Below, piece by piece: positions 8,302 to 18,564 of a stretch of DNA of 64,000 nt. Numbering within the stretch: position 1 is the first letter of the stretch; each line of letters starts with the position of its first letter. The notes under the pieces are model-generated. The model had not been told where the DNA came from, made no database searches, and worked only from the letters and a program-made list of their open reading frames with translations. This DNA is from Siculibacillus lacustris (GTDB lineage Bacteria; Pseudomonadota; Alphaproteobacteria; Rhizobiales; Ancalomicrobiaceae): positions 62,001 through 126,000 of the forward strand of contig NZ_SJFN01000007.1 of assembly GCF_004328075.1 (NCBI RefSeq), given 5' to 3'. Made by a program: the position numbers and the translations under genes.

Positions 8302-10269
8302 ATGGCCGCAATCGATCCGAGCGCCGACGTCGAGATCCGCAGCCGCGAGCAACTGCTCTACACGCTCGCCGAAGCGGCGGAGATCGAGCACAATCTGATG
8401 TGCTGCTATCTCTACGCCGCCTGGAGCCTGAAGACCGAGCCCGACGACGGGGTCGACCAGGCGACGGGGACGATGCTGCGGCGGTGGCAGCGGGCGATCG
8501 TCGCCGTGGCGATCGACGAGATGAGCCATCTCGCCATGGTCGCCAATCTGATGGCGGCGATCGGCGGGGCGGCGCATTTCCAGCGCCCGAATTTTCCGAT
8601 CGCCGCCGGCTATCACCCCGCCGGACTGCAGGTGCGGCTCGCCCCGTTCTCGATGGCGACACTGCAGCACTTCATCCATCTCGAGCGCCCCGAGGGCAGC
8701 GACGAGCCGGACGGCGAGGGCTTCGCGCCGCCGCTCGCCTACGGCCGCGGCCTGAACGGCCTCGAGATCATGCCCTCGGCCCAGGATTTCACGACCGTCG
8801 GCCATCTCTATCGGTCGATCGAGACCGCCCTGGGGACCCTCGCGGCGCAACTCGGCGAGGCCGTGCTGTTCTGCGGCGATCCGCGGCTGCAGGTCGGCCC
8901 CTCGCTGGTCTCACTGCCGGGACTCGCCACGGTGACCGACCTCGCCTCGGCGATCCGGGCGATCGAGGTGATCGTCGAACAGGGCGAAGGCCACGCCAGC
9001 GACCGCGAAGACAGCCATTTCCGGCGGTTCATCCGGGTGCGCAGCGAATATGCCGAGGCGCTGGCCCGCGACCCCGCCTTCGTCGCCGCCCATCCGGCGG
9101 CCGAGAACCCGGTGATGCGGCGGCCGCCCGCGGCGGCCGGGCGGGTGTGGATCCAGCGCGAAGATGCCCGCGCCGTCCTCGATCTCGGCAACGCCGTCTA
9201 CAATCACATGCTGCGCTGTCTGGCCCAGGGCTTCGGCGATACCGATCCGACGCGCAAACGGCGGGCGCTCGACACGGCGATCGACGCGATGTTCGCGCTC
9301 GACCCGCTCGCCCGCGAACTGGCGCGGCTGCGCGCCAACGATGCCGACGCCTGCAACGCCGGTCTCTCCTTCGCGACGCTGCGCGCCTACCCGTTCCTCG
9401 CCCCGGACACCGCGGCGACGACGCTCACCGAGCGGATCGGTGAATTGGCCCGCGGTGCGACGGCGCTGCCGGATTCGCCGCGGGTGGCGGCGGCGCTCGC
9501 CGCGCTCGGCCAGATCGCCGCGAAGACCGCGGCTGCCTCGAGGGTGGAAGCCATGACCGAAGCGACGGCCGCGCCGCCCGCCGATCCCGTGGTGGCTGGC
9601 CCGCCTCCCGCCGCCGTCGGCGGCAATTCCGGCATCGAGTCGGTCGAGGGTCGCGACCTCGTCATCGCGTTCGAAGGCCGGCGCTGCATCCACGCCCGCT
9701 TCTGTGTCACCGGCGCGCCGAAGACCTTCCTCGCCAACGTCCAGGGGCCGTGGCTCCATCCGGACGACACCGACACCGATCGCCTGATCGAGGTCGCCCA
9801 CGCCTGTCCGTCGGGGGCGATCGGCTATCGCCGCAAGGACGGCAAACCCGACGAGGCGCCGCCGCCGGTCAATCTGCTCAACATCCGCGAGGCCGGCCCC
9901 TATGCGATCCGCGCGCCGATGACGCTGGCCGGCCGCGAGATCGGCCATCGGGCGACGCTGTGCCGCTGCGGCGCCTCGAAGAACAAGCCGTTCTGCGACG
10001 GTTCGCACCACGACATCGGCTTTGCCGCCTCCGGCGAACCGGCGACGGTCAGCCTCGATCCGCTCCCGACCCGCGACGGGCCGTTGGCGGTCACGCCGCT
10101 CGCCGACGGTCCGCTCGCGGTCGCCGGCAACCTCGAGATCTGCGCCGGCACCGGCCGCGTGGTGCAACGGGTGACCGAGGCGCGCCTGTGTCGCTGCGGT
10201 CAGTCGAAGACCAAGCCGTTCTGCGACGGCAGCCATCGCGCCGCGGGATTCCAAGCCGACGGCGCCTGA
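8302..10269 (+). CDS. Ferritin-like (VioB-type) / 4Fe-4S / double CDGSH iron-sulfur fusion protein
   Basis: A 655-residue cytoplasmic multidomain metalloprotein. Residues ~10-290 form the ferritin-like four-helix module seen in VioB/iminophenylpyruvate dimer synthases (EIEHNLMCCYLYAAWSLK, DEMSHLAMVANLMAAIGG supply Glu/His iron ligands). Residues ~450-510 resemble a divergent mono-cluster ferredoxin domain (CIHARFC ... ACPSGAIGY). Two CDGSH (mitoNEET-type) 2Fe-2S motifs follow: CRCGASKNKPFCDGSH at residue 554 and CRCGQSKTKPFCDGSH at 630. The ATG at 8302 has AAGGTGGGG upstream; an in-frame extension back to 7552 is antisense to aapJ and rejected. The substrate is unknown. Confidence 0.85.
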   Translation: MAAIDPSADVEIRSREQLLYTLAEAAEIEHNLMCCYLYAAWSLKTEPDDGVDQATGTMLRRWQRAIVAVAIDEMSHLAMVANLMAAIGGAAHFQRPNFPIAAGYHPAGLQVRLAPFSMATLQHFIHLERPEGSDEPDGEGFAPPLAYGRGLNGLEIMPSAQDFTTVGHLYRSIETALGTLAAQLGEAVLFCGDPRLQVGPSLVSLPGLATVTDLASAIRAIEVIVEQGEGHASDREDSHFRRFIRVRSEYAEALARDPAFVAAHPAAENPVMRRPPAAAGRVWIQREDARAVLDLGNAVYNHMLRCLAQGFGDTDPTRKRRALDTAIDAMFALDPLARELARLRANDADACNAGLSFATLRAYPFLAPDTAATTLTERIGELARGATALPDSPRVAAALAALGQIAAKTAAASRVEAMTEATAAPPADPVVAGPPPAAVGGNSGIESVEGRDLVIAFEGRRCIHARFCVTGAPKTFLANVQGPWLHPDDTDTDRLIEVAHACPSGAIGYRRKDGKPDEAPPPVNLLNIREAGPYAIRAPMTLAGREIGHRATLCRCGASKNKPFCDGSHHDIGFAASGEPATVSLDPLPTRDGPLAVTPLADGPLAVAGNLEICAGTGRVVQRVTEARLCRCGQSKTKPFCDGSHRAAGFQADGA

Positions 10270-10361
10270 CCGCGGTTTCCCCCCATCGCGCGGCGACACG
10301 TTCCGCGCCCCCGACGGCGACCGGACGAAAGTCGCTTGGTCTCCCGATCGGGACAGGCCAT

Positions 10362-10387
10362 TCTCATCGCCGACTCTCATCGCCGAC
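10362..10387. repeat. Perfect 13-bp tandem duplication
   Basis: TCTCATCGCCGAC is repeated head to tail in the leader between the ferritin-CDGSH gene and the glutathione-transferase gene, 30 nt before the latter's start. It probably arose by slippage; no role is evident. Confidence 0.6.
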
Positions 10388-10416
10388 GCCCAACCCGCTC
10401 GACCCGAGGATCCGAC

Positions 10417-11121
10417 ATGACCGATCTGTCCGCCTTCCCGATCACGCAGCGCTGGCCCGCCGCGCATCCCGACCATCTCCAGCTCTATTCGACCCCGACC
10501 CCCAACGGGGTGAAGGTGTCGATCATGCTCGAGGAGATCGGCCTTCCCTACGAGCCCCATCGCATCGACATCGGCCGCAACGAGACCTGGACCGAGCCGT
10601 TCCTGTCGCTGAATCCCAACGGCAAGATCCCGGCGATCCTCGACCCCGACGGCCCGGAAGGCCGGCCCTTCGGCCTGTTCGAATCCGGGGCGATCCTGCT
10701 CTATCTCGCCGAGAAGAGCGGCCGCTTCCTGCCGGCGTCGGCCGCCGGGCGGATGGAGACGATCCAGTGGGTGATGTTCCAGATGGCGGCGATCGGGCCG
10801 ATGTTCGGGCAGCTCGGGTTCTTCCACAAGTTCGCCGGCCGCGAGTACGAGGACAAGCGGCCGCTCAAGCGCTACACCGACGAGACCATCCGCCTGCTCG
10901 GGGTGCTCGACGGCCGGCTGGCGAAACGCGCCTGGCTGATGGGTGACGACTACACCATCGCCGACATCGCCACGCTCGGCTGGGTGCGCAATCTGATCGG
11001 CTTCTACGGTGCCGGCGAACTGGTCGGCTGGGGGCGCTGGCCGGCGGTCGAGCGCTGGCTCGCCGCCGGTCTCGCCCGCCCGGCGGTCGTCCGCGGCCTG
11101 GAGATCCCCGCGGCGCCGTGA
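10417..11121 (+). CDS. Glutathione S-transferase family protein, YfcG/YghU-like
   Basis: A 234-residue soluble protein. The N-terminal thioredoxin-fold domain contains TPTPNGVKVSIMLEE, the cis-proline region SLNPNGKIPAI and the glutathione-contact motif FESGAILLYLAEK. The C-terminal helical domain ends near residue 225. The N-terminal pattern places it with the Nu/Ure2p-like disulfide-bond oxidoreductases (YfcG, YghU) rather than classical cysteine GSTs. The ATG at 10417 follows GAGGATCCGAC. Its partnership with the upstream iron-sulfur protein could reflect thiol/redox chemistry, but that is inference from position only. Confidence 0.85.
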   Translation: MTDLSAFPITQRWPAAHPDHLQLYSTPTPNGVKVSIMLEEIGLPYEPHRIDIGRNETWTEPFLSLNPNGKIPAILDPDGPEGRPFGLFESGAILLYLAEKSGRFLPASAAGRMETIQWVMFQMAAIGPMFGQLGFFHKFAGREYEDKRPLKRYTDETIRLLGVLDGRLAKRAWLMGDDYTIADIATLGWVRNLIGFYGAGELVGWGRWPAVERWLAAGLARPAVVRGLEIPAAP

Positions 11122-11144
11122 TCCGGCGATCCTCGGACGACGGC

Positions 11145-11171
11145 GCGGCCCCCGCCCCGGCGGCGGGCCGC
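11145..11171. terminator. GC-rich hairpin between convergent genes
   Basis: Arms GCGGCCC and GGGCCGC enclose a second stem (CCGCC / GGCGG), giving an almost continuous 12-bp hairpin. It lies just after the glutathione-transferase stop and before the convergent mannonate dehydratase stop. There is no U tract, so termination efficiency is uncertain. Confidence 0.45.
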
Positions 11172-11177
11172 TTCGCC

Positions 11178-12257
11178 TCAGCCGGCTTCGGCGACCGCGA
11201 TCATCGCCCGGAGATAGCCCAGCGAAAAGGCCTTGCCGACGTGCCAGGGCGCCGGCGAGGTCACCATCGGGGTGTGATCGGGGATGATCACGCCGTCGAA
11301 GCCGTGTTTCTGCAGGATCCGGAAGACCCGGAGCACGTCGATCTGGCCCTCGTCGATGAACACCTCGGTGTAGGTCGGCACGGTGCCCACGACGTTGCGC
11401 ATGTGGAGATAGGCGAGCGCGCCCTGCCGCGCGTAGGTCTCCAGCCAGTCGTAGAGATCGTGGCCGCCGGCCATCTCCGACAGGGTCCCGACGCAGCATT
11501 CGATGGCGTTGGCGGGACTGGGGACGAGGTCGAGGACCCGCTGATACATCGGGATTTCGTAGACCAGCCGCGGGGCCTGCCGGACCATCGGGAACGGTGG
11601 ATCATCGGGGTGGAGCGCCAGCCGGACCCCGGCGGCCTCGGCCACCGGCACCACCTCGCGGAGGAACCACGCCAGCCGGTCCCACAGCTCGGCATGGGTG
11701 GTCGCCGGCATCACCCCGGTGCCGAGGAGGTCGGGGTCGTAGACCATGTTCCACACCATGCCGGCGGGGATCGGCGTCTGGTCGGTGCCGCCGCGGGCGC
11801 CGACGGTCTCGGCGCCGCCGCGGGCCTCGAGGCCGGTCGCCCGCCCGGCGACCCCGGCGAGGCTGAAGTTGTAGCCCATCACCGGGATGCCGACCCGGCC
11901 GAGGTTGCGGATCAGCTGCTTGATCGCTTCGACCTGCGCCTCCTTGCGCGGGCCGTCGAGGAGGATGTCGTACCAGACGCCGGGATCGAAGTTCTCGATC
12001 GCCGCCCAGATCAGGCCGGCGGCCTCGATCCGCGCCTTGATCGTCGCGAGCTCGTCGACGCTCCAGACGTCGCGGACGCGGGTGACGCCCCAGCCGCCGG
12101 AGCTGCCGATCGGCTGGGAATCGCCCGTGCCGGCCTGATCGCCCTGCGCGAAATAGTCGACCAGATGGACGACGATGTGGGTGCAGCCGAGTTGGCGCGC
12201 ATAGGCGAGGTTGTCGTCGGTCAGCTGGTGCCGATAGAGGCCGAGTCCCAGTTTCAT
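11178..12257 (-). CDS. uxuA: Mannonate dehydratase UxuA
   Basis: A 359-residue TIM-barrel enzyme that dehydrates D-mannonate to 2-keto-3-deoxygluconate in hexuronate catabolism. Recognisable blocks are MKLGLGLYRHQLTDDN at the start, PVMGYNFSLAG, the metal-site block LALHPDDPPFP and the C-terminal GVIIPDHTP. It is slightly shorter than E. coli UxuA (394), like many alphaproteobacterial forms. It is transcribed divergently from the sugar importer, and a palindromic operator candidate lies in the shared promoter region. The neighbouring SDR, GntR regulator and importer support the assignment. Confidence 0.9.
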   Translation of the reverse strand: MKLGLGLYRHQLTDDNLAYARQLGCTHIVVHLVDYFAQGDQAGTGDSQPIGSSGGWGVTRVRDVWSVDELATIKARIEAAGLIWAAIENFDPGVWYDILLDGPRKEAQVEAIKQLIRNLGRVGIPVMGYNFSLAGVAGRATGLEARGGAETVGARGGTDQTPIPAGMVWNMVYDPDLLGTGVMPATTHAELWDRLAWFLREVVPVAEAAGVRLALHPDDPPFPMVRQAPRLVYEIPMYQRVLDLVPSPANAIECCVGTLSEMAGGHDLYDWLETYARQGALAYLHMRNVVGTVPTYTEVFIDEGQIDVLRVFRILQKHGFDGVIIPDHTPMVTSPAPWHVGKAFSLGYLRAMIAVAEAG

Positions 12258-12669
12258 CGCTTCCTCCGAGGTCCATGCCTTCGAGGCGTTTCCTGCGCCG
12301 CCCGTGGCCGGATGTCTTGTTCGCCCAGGACATCGGCCTGCGGCGGTTCGCCGCAGACGCCGAGTCGGCCGGCGGTGTCGTCGTGGTGCTCAGAAGGCGT
12401 ATACTAGACGACTAGTACATTAGTTTGCATCGTCGACATCGAAGACCGACCGCCTCGGAGACCGTTCCGAGATCGCCTCGGAAGTCGATTTTGGCTTTGC
12501 CGAACAACGATTTCGCTGCCGACCCCGGCACCGAGATCAACCCAGGGCTGACGTTCGGAGGGCGTTCTCGGCACGGCCGATCGAGTTGCAAGACCCCAAC
12601 TCTTGACATATGTTCTCGACAACAACAGGCCCCCACTCGAAGGGAGCCGGTACGACGGGAGGGAATACC
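12258..12669. other. Divergent promoter region of the hexuronate-type locus
   Basis: A 412-nt gap between uxuA and the sugar importer. It contains the TACTAG palindrome (annotated separately) in an AT-rich patch at 12400-12425. A possible sigma-70 promoter for the importer lies around 12585-12613 (TTGCAA, 17-nt spacer, TATGTT). The remaining sequence shows nothing recognisable. Confidence 0.45.
12402..12417. promoter_or_regulatory. Palindromic operator candidate TACTAG-N4-CTAGTA
   Basis: A perfect inverted repeat lies in the uxuA/importer divergent promoter. Its half-sites resemble those bound by GntR/FCD regulators of hexuronate genes (KdgR/UxuR-type ACTTGTATACAAGT). A GntR/FCD regulator is encoded at 17824-18531 and a similar palindrome precedes the enolase-family gene. 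Operator function is inferred. Confidence 0.55.
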
Positions 12670-14001
12670 ATGAAGCGTCGCAGTGTGCTCCTCGGCGGGG
12701 CGGCCTTGGCGTTGACCGGATTGACCTCGGTGGGGCGCGGCCCTGCCCAGGCGGCCGACACCACCGCCGGGCGGTTGTCGATCTGGCTCGGCTACGGTGA
12801 GACCGCGCCGGCCTTCAAGGCGGCGCTGCCGGCCTTCAAGGCGCTCTACCCCAACGTCGAAGTCGAGTTGCTGTCCTTCGACCTGCACGAATACGAGGCC
12901 AAGCTGTCGGTCGCGGTGCCGACCGGCAACGGCCCCGACATCCTGACCCTGCACGACTACATCTTCCCCCACTACTACGACGGCGATGCGCTCGACGACG
13001 TGCCGGCGGATCTCGCCAAGGTGGTCGACGACCCCAAGATCATCGATCCGGTGTTCAAGGACGTGTGCTCGCGCGACGGCAAGCCGTGGGGCGTGCCGTG
13101 GTGGAAGGGCAGCCGGGCGTTCTTCTACAACGTCGATCACTTCAAGGAAGCCGGCCTCGACGGGCCGCCGAAGACCCTGAAGGAGATGTGGGACTATTCC
13201 GAGAAGCTGACCAAGAAGGCGCCCGACGGCACCATCACCCGCGCCGGCATCACCCTGCGCCTGACCGAGGGCTCCGGTGGTCTGCAGAAGTTCTCCGACC
13301 ACTACTACGCCTCGACCGGCCACCAGATCCTCGAGGCCGGCCCCAAGCCCGGCACCGTGCGGGTGACGCTCAAGGACAAGGACAATCTCGAAGCCGGCAC
13401 CAAGCTGCTGCTCGACTACGTCGCGCATCTGCACGGCCCCAAGAAGGTCGACGACTGGGCGCTGAAGCACGACACGCAGGGCTTCGCCAACGGGCTGGCC
13501 TCGATGCTGTTCCGTGAGGACTGGGCGGTCGCGTTCATCCGCAAGAACGGCCCGGACGTGAAGTTCGCCACCGCGCCGCTGCCGCGCGACAAGGCCTGGG
13601 GCAACTTCCATCTGGTCGAGATCCTGTCGGTCAACAAGACCTCGAAGATGAAGAAGCCGGCCTGGGATCTGATCCGCCTGCTCCAGGAACAGCAGTATCT
13701 CGACATCGTGCTGCAGCAGAGCGGCTGGGTGCCGCTGCGGATGGACCGCGACTTCTCCGCCTTCCTGAGCAAGAACCCGGAATACAAGGCCTTCCTCGAG
13801 CCGACCCCGGGCTATCAGGCCTATCTGGAGCCCCCGAACGTCGCCTATGTCGAGGCCACCGCGCGCACCGGCGACGTGATCCTCGCGGGCTTCCGCGACG
13901 CCTCGCTGCTCGACAACCCGGAAGGGGCGAAGGCGGTGCTGTTCAAGGCCTATGACACGGCCGCGAACATCCTGAAGCGCTCCGGCATCTTCGCGCCTTG
14001 A
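12670..14001 (+). CDS. Sugar ABC transporter substrate-binding protein (family 1)
   Basis: A 443-residue periplasmic binding protein (SBP_bac_1, MalE/UgpB-like). The N terminus MKRRSVLLGGAALALTGL has a twin-arginine-like start, a hydrophobic core and an AQAA cleavage site, so export by the TAT or Sec route is likely. The mature protein begins around ADTTAGRLSIWLGYGE. It is the first gene of a four-gene CUT1 importer (12670-16970). The ATG at 12670 was chosen over an in-frame start at 12610 because only the former gives a proper signal peptide. Proximity to uxuA suggests a uronate or uronate-containing oligosaccharide as ligand. Confidence 0.88.
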   Translation: MKRRSVLLGGAALALTGLTSVGRGPAQAADTTAGRLSIWLGYGETAPAFKAALPAFKALYPNVEVELLSFDLHEYEAKLSVAVPTGNGPDILTLHDYIFPHYYDGDALDDVPADLAKVVDDPKIIDPVFKDVCSRDGKPWGVPWWKGSRAFFYNVDHFKEAGLDGPPKTLKEMWDYSEKLTKKAPDGTITRAGITLRLTEGSGGLQKFSDHYYASTGHQILEAGPKPGTVRVTLKDKDNLEAGTKLLLDYVAHLHGPKKVDDWALKHDTQGFANGLASMLFREDWAVAFIRKNGPDVKFATAPLPRDKAWGNFHLVEILSVNKTSKMKKPAWDLIRLLQEQQYLDIVLQQSGWVPLRMDRDFSAFLSKNPEYKAFLEPTPGYQAYLEPPNVAYVEATARTGDVILAGFRDASLLDNPEGAKAVLFKAYDTAANILKRSGIFAP

Positions 14002-14026
14002 TCGACAGACCCGACGGAGGACGGCG

Positions 14027-14968
14027 ATGAGCGACGTGATCCTGCCACCGCAGCCTTCGTCGCTGCCTGCGCGCCTGGCCCGTGGCTGGGCGCGCATGAA
14101 GCGCAACCACATCGGATTCGTGATCTGCGCGCTCGGCCCGGTGCTGGCACTGTTCGTGGTGATCCGCATCTATCCGATCGCCGAGACGATCCGGCTGTCG
14201 TTCTACGACTACCACATCACCCGGCGGTCCAATCCCTTCGTCGGGCTCGGCAACTACGCCTATCTGTTCGAAGACGGGCCGTTCCACGAGGCGCTGGTCA
14301 ACACCATCCTGTTCTCGATGCTGGCGGTGGTGGCGACGCTGCTCCTGGCACTCGCCTGTGCGATCCTGTTGCGCAGCATCGAGAAGGCGGCGCCGATCTA
14401 CGAACTGCTGTTCTACATCCCGGTGGTGACGCCCTGGGTGCCGGCCTCGGTGATCTGGAAATGGATCTTCGACCCGACCTTCGGGGCGCTCAACTACGCG
14501 CTGTCGTTCTTCGGCGTGGCGCGGCTCGGCTGGCTGCAGGATCCGACGCTGATCCTGTTCGCGCTGGTCGCCGTCTCGGTGTGGAAGATGGTCGGCTATT
14601 TCGTGGTGATCTTCGGGGTCGGCCTGCGCGCCATCCCCGAGGAACTCCTGGAAGCCGCCGATCTCGACGGGGCGACCGCCTGGCGCAAGCTGACGCGGAT
14701 CGTGCTGCCGCTGATGCGGCCGATCATCCTGTTCAGCGTCGTCACCTGCACCATCATCAACTTCAACGTCTTCGCCCCGGTCTACGTGCTGACCGCCTCT
14801 TCGCAGGGGGCGCCGGCCTACGACTTCAAGGTGTTGGTCGGTGAGATCTACTCGAACGGCTTCGTCTATTACCACATGGGCTATGCCGGCGCCCAATGCG
14901 TGGTGCTGCTGTTGTTCGTGATGTCGCTGCTGATCGTCCAGTTCCTGGCGTTCCGGGAGAAGAAGTGA
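14027..14968 (+). CDS. Sugar ABC transporter permease, MalF/UgpA type
   Basis: A 313-residue inner-membrane permease with six predicted helices. The EAA loop EELLEAADLDGATAWRKL contacts the ATPase. A basic cytoplasmic N terminus precedes the first helix (FVICALGPVLALFVVIRIY). GGAGG lies 6 nt before the ATG. It is separated by 25 nt from the binding-protein gene and by 1 nt from the next permease gene, so they form one operon. Confidence 0.92.
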   Translation: MSDVILPPQPSSLPARLARGWARMKRNHIGFVICALGPVLALFVVIRIYPIAETIRLSFYDYHITRRSNPFVGLGNYAYLFEDGPFHEALVNTILFSMLAVVATLLLALACAILLRSIEKAAPIYELLFYIPVVTPWVPASVIWKWIFDPTFGALNYALSFFGVARLGWLQDPTLILFALVAVSVWKMVGYFVVIFGVGLRAIPEELLEAADLDGATAWRKLTRIVLPLMRPIILFSVVTCTIINFNVFAPVYVLTASSQGAPAYDFKVLVGEIYSNGFVYYHMGYAGAQCVVLLLFVMSLLIVQFLAFREKK

Positions 14969-14969
14969 C

Positions 14970-15794
14970 ATGTTCCGAGAACGCTCCGTCCGTATCGCCG
15001 CCTGGATCTCCTGCTCCTTTCTGGCGCTGTTCACCGTGGTGCCGGTGCTGTGGATCGTCGCGACCGCGTTCAAGACGGCGGCCGAGATCAACGCCTGGCC
15101 GCCGACCTTCCTGCCGAGCGCGCCGACCTGGGCGAATTTCGACGAGATCATCTATCACACCGAATTCCCGCGCTACATTCTCAACACGATCCTGGTTTCG
15201 ACCGTCTCGACGGTCTGCATCATGATCACGTCGAGCATCGCCGGGTTCGTCTTCGCCAAATACAAGTTCCCGTTCCGCGGCCTGATCTTCATGGTGCTGC
15301 TGGCCAGCGCGACGATCCCGCTCGAAGCCTATATGATCCCCGTCTACATCATGGTGTTCAAGCTGAAGATGCTCAACACCTTCGCGGCGCTGATCCTGCC
15401 GCTGACGATCATGACCTTCGGCGTGTTCTTCATGCGTCAGGTGATCATGGGCATCCCGGACGAACTGTTGGAAGCGGCGCGGATCGACGGGGCCAGCGAG
15501 TTCTGGATCTATCTGCGGATCATCCTCAACTTGAGCAAGAACGGGTTGATGGCGATCGGCGTGTTCGCCTTCACCCAGGCCTGGGCCAACTTCATGTGGC
15601 CGCTGGTGGTGGTCTCGACCGGCGACATGTACACCACGGAACTCGGCCTCGCGGTCTATCAACGCGCCTTCTACACCGAATACGGTCCGATCGCGGCCGG
15701 CGCGGTCATCAGCATCGTGCCGATGCTGATCGTCTTCGTGGCGCTGCGGCGGCACATCATGGCGGGGATCGCGACCTCGGGCATGAAGGGCTGA
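14970..15794 (+). CDS. Sugar ABC transporter permease, MalG/UgpE type
   Basis: A 274-residue inner-membrane permease, the normal size for MalG-type subunits. It has six hydrophobic segments and the EAA loop DELLEAARIDGASEFWIY. It pairs with the MalF-type protein encoded immediately upstream to form the translocation pore. Confidence 0.92.
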   Translation: MFRERSVRIAAWISCSFLALFTVVPVLWIVATAFKTAAEINAWPPTFLPSAPTWANFDEIIYHTEFPRYILNTILVSTVSTVCIMITSSIAGFVFAKYKFPFRGLIFMVLLASATIPLEAYMIPVYIMVFKLKMLNTFAALILPLTIMTFGVFFMRQVIMGIPDELLEAARIDGASEFWIYLRIILNLSKNGLMAIGVFAFTQAWANFMWPLVVVSTGDMYTTELGLAVYQRAFYTEYGPIAAGAVISIVPMLIVFVALRRHIMAGIATSGMKG

Positions 15795-15872
15795 CGGCGC
15801 AGACCGCCGCGGGCCTCTCGCGCCCCGCGATTCGGCGCCGCACCGACACAGAGAAGAATTCAGGGGGGCCGC

Positions 15873-16970
<1,098 letters not shown>

Positions 16971-17009
16971 CCCGGCGCGGCGGCGTTTCCGTCGTGTCGT
17001 CGATCGCCG

Positions 17010-17774
17010 TCAGAAGCCGTGCAGCGCACCGCCGTCGGCGACGATGATGTGGCCGGTGACGTAGCGGGCGACGTCGGCGGCGAGATAGGTCATGGCCCAG
17101 CCGATGTCTTCGCCCTCACCGGTGCGCTTCATCGGGATGCGGCCCATGATCTTGTCGAGGCGGGCGGGATCGTTGGAGGTCGCCAGCCGGAACAGCGGCG
17201 TGTCGATCCAGCCGGGCGCGACGCCGTTGACGCGGATGCCCTTGGGCGCCAGTTCGGTCGCCATCGAGCGGATCATCCCGACATAGGCGGCCTTGGCGGC
17301 CGAGTAGCCGGCGACCATCGGCACCCCGAGGAACGAACTCATCGAAGCGGTGAACAGCACCGAGCCGCGGCCGGTCGTGGCCAGTTGCGGCAGGAAGGCC
17401 CGGGTCATGGCGAAGGCGCCGACCACGTGGACGTCGAGCACGCCGCGGAAGTCGGCGATGGTCATGTCCTCGATCGGCTTCTTGCAGGTGCCGCCGGCGT
17501 TGTTGACCAGGATCGACACCGGGCCGAAGGCCGCCTCGATCTCGGCCGCGAAGGCTTGCGCCCCGTCGGCATCGGCGACGTCGAAGGCCGCGACCGACGC
17601 GCCGGCCCCGAGTTCGCTCGCCGCGGCTTCGAGTTTGTCGGCGTCGCGACCGACCAGCACCACTTCGGCGCCGGCCTTGAGGAAGCACTGCGCGGTGGCG
17701 AGCCCCAGGCCGCTGCCGCCGCCGGTGATCAGGGCGCGATGGCCGGAGAGCGAAAAGGCCTGGGGGAACTCCAT
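17010..17774 (-). CDS. Short-chain dehydrogenase/reductase, probable sugar-acid oxidoreductase
   Basis: A 254-residue classical SDR. The cofactor motif is TGGGSGLG near residue 17, NNAGG is present, the catalytic Ser lies in FTASMSS and the catalytic pair in YSAAK. It is the last gene of the minus-strand operon enolase-family - gntR - SDR. In hexuronate loci an SDR can replace UxuB and interconvert D-fructuronate and D-mannonate, the reaction before UxuA. The family alone does not fix the substrate, so this role is inferred from context. AGGAG precedes the ATG at 17774. Confidence 0.85.
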   Translation of the reverse strand: MEFPQAFSLSGHRALITGGGSGLGLATAQCFLKAGAEVVLVGRDADKLEAAASELGAGASVAAFDVADADGAQAFAAEIEAAFGPVSILVNNAGGTCKKPIEDMTIADFRGVLDVHVVGAFAMTRAFLPQLATTGRGSVLFTASMSSFLGVPMVAGYSAAKAAYVGMIRSMATELAPKGIRVNGVAPGWIDTPLFRLATSNDPARLDKIMGRIPMKRTGEGEDIGWAMTYLAADVARYVTGHIIVADGGALHGF

Positions 17775-17823
17775 GGGGTCGTCTCCTGGGCGTGGCCGCG
17801 GTCGCGGGCCGCCCGATGGTCGG

Positions 17824-18531
17824 TCAGAGGAACATGTCGCGGCGTTTGGCGAAGATGGTCTCGCGGAAGGCCTCGAGCATCTTCAGATGGGCGATCAGGC
17901 GGTCGGTGGTGGCGGCGACGTCGTTGCGACGCAGCGCTTCGAGGATGTCGCGGTGCCAGACCAGGGCGGCGGCGTCGTGGTGGGCCTCCTGGAGCTCGAC
18001 GAAGCGGACGCGGTTGAGGTGGGCGCGCATCTCGCCGATCACCGCGATCAGCGTGCGATTGCCGGCAAAGCGCAGGAAGGCGCCGTGGAACGCCTCGTCG
18101 TGGCGCATGAAGGCGAGGTAGTCCTGCGCGTCGACCGCCGCGGCCTGATCGGCGAGGATCGCCTCGACCTCGGCGAGCAGGGCCCGGCAGGCCGGATCGG
18201 CCTCGTCCCAGCGCCGCGCGACGTCGGCGAAGGCGGTCGCCTCGAGGCTCTCGCGCACCGCCTGGGCCTCGCGCACCTTGGCCGCCGACAGGAAGGAGAC
18301 GCGGGCGCCGCGCTGGGGCAGCACCTGGAGGAGATCGTCGATCGCCAGGCGGAAGAAGGCGCGGCGCACCGGCGTGCGGCTGACGTCGAATTCGGCGGCG
18401 ATCTCGTTCTCGAAGATCATCTTGCCCGGCAGATAGTCGAGCGAGATGATCCGCGTCCTGAGCTCGTCGTAGATGACGCCGTCCAGGGTCTGCCGTCCGG
18501 CGATCAGCTCCTCGGCCTTCATCCGCGTCAT
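17824..18531 (-). CDS. GntR family (FCD/FadR subfamily) transcriptional regulator
   Basis: A 235-residue DNA-binding regulator. The N-terminal winged helix contains the usual GntR pattern (IAAEFDVSRTPVRRAFFRL ... LLQVLPQRGARV). The C-terminal all-helical FCD ligand domain holds the metal/ligand histidines in HDEAFHGAFL and WHRDILEAL. AGGAGA lies 8 nt before the ATG. It lies inside the operon it probably controls. The palindromes at 12402-12417 and 19764-19777 are the likely operators. Confidence 0.9.
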   Translation of the reverse strand: MTRMKAEELIAGRQTLDGVIYDELRTRIISLDYLPGKMIFENEIAAEFDVSRTPVRRAFFRLAIDDLLQVLPQRGARVSFLSAAKVREAQAVRESLEATAFADVARRWDEADPACRALLAEVEAILADQAAAVDAQDYLAFMRHDEAFHGAFLRFAGNRTLIAVIGEMRAHLNRVRFVELQEAHHDAAALVWHRDILEALRRNDVAATTDRLIAHLKMLEAFRETIFAKRRDMFL

Positions 18532-18564
18532 GCCCGGTCTCCTGCGATCGACGATCCGCCGAGC

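Noticed and set aside
8911-11499. An 862-codon minus-strand open frame over the ferritin-CDGSH and GST-like genes
   Set aside because: Low-complexity Arg/Gly/Asp composition. It is fully antisense to two genes with clear domains and ribosome-binding sites.
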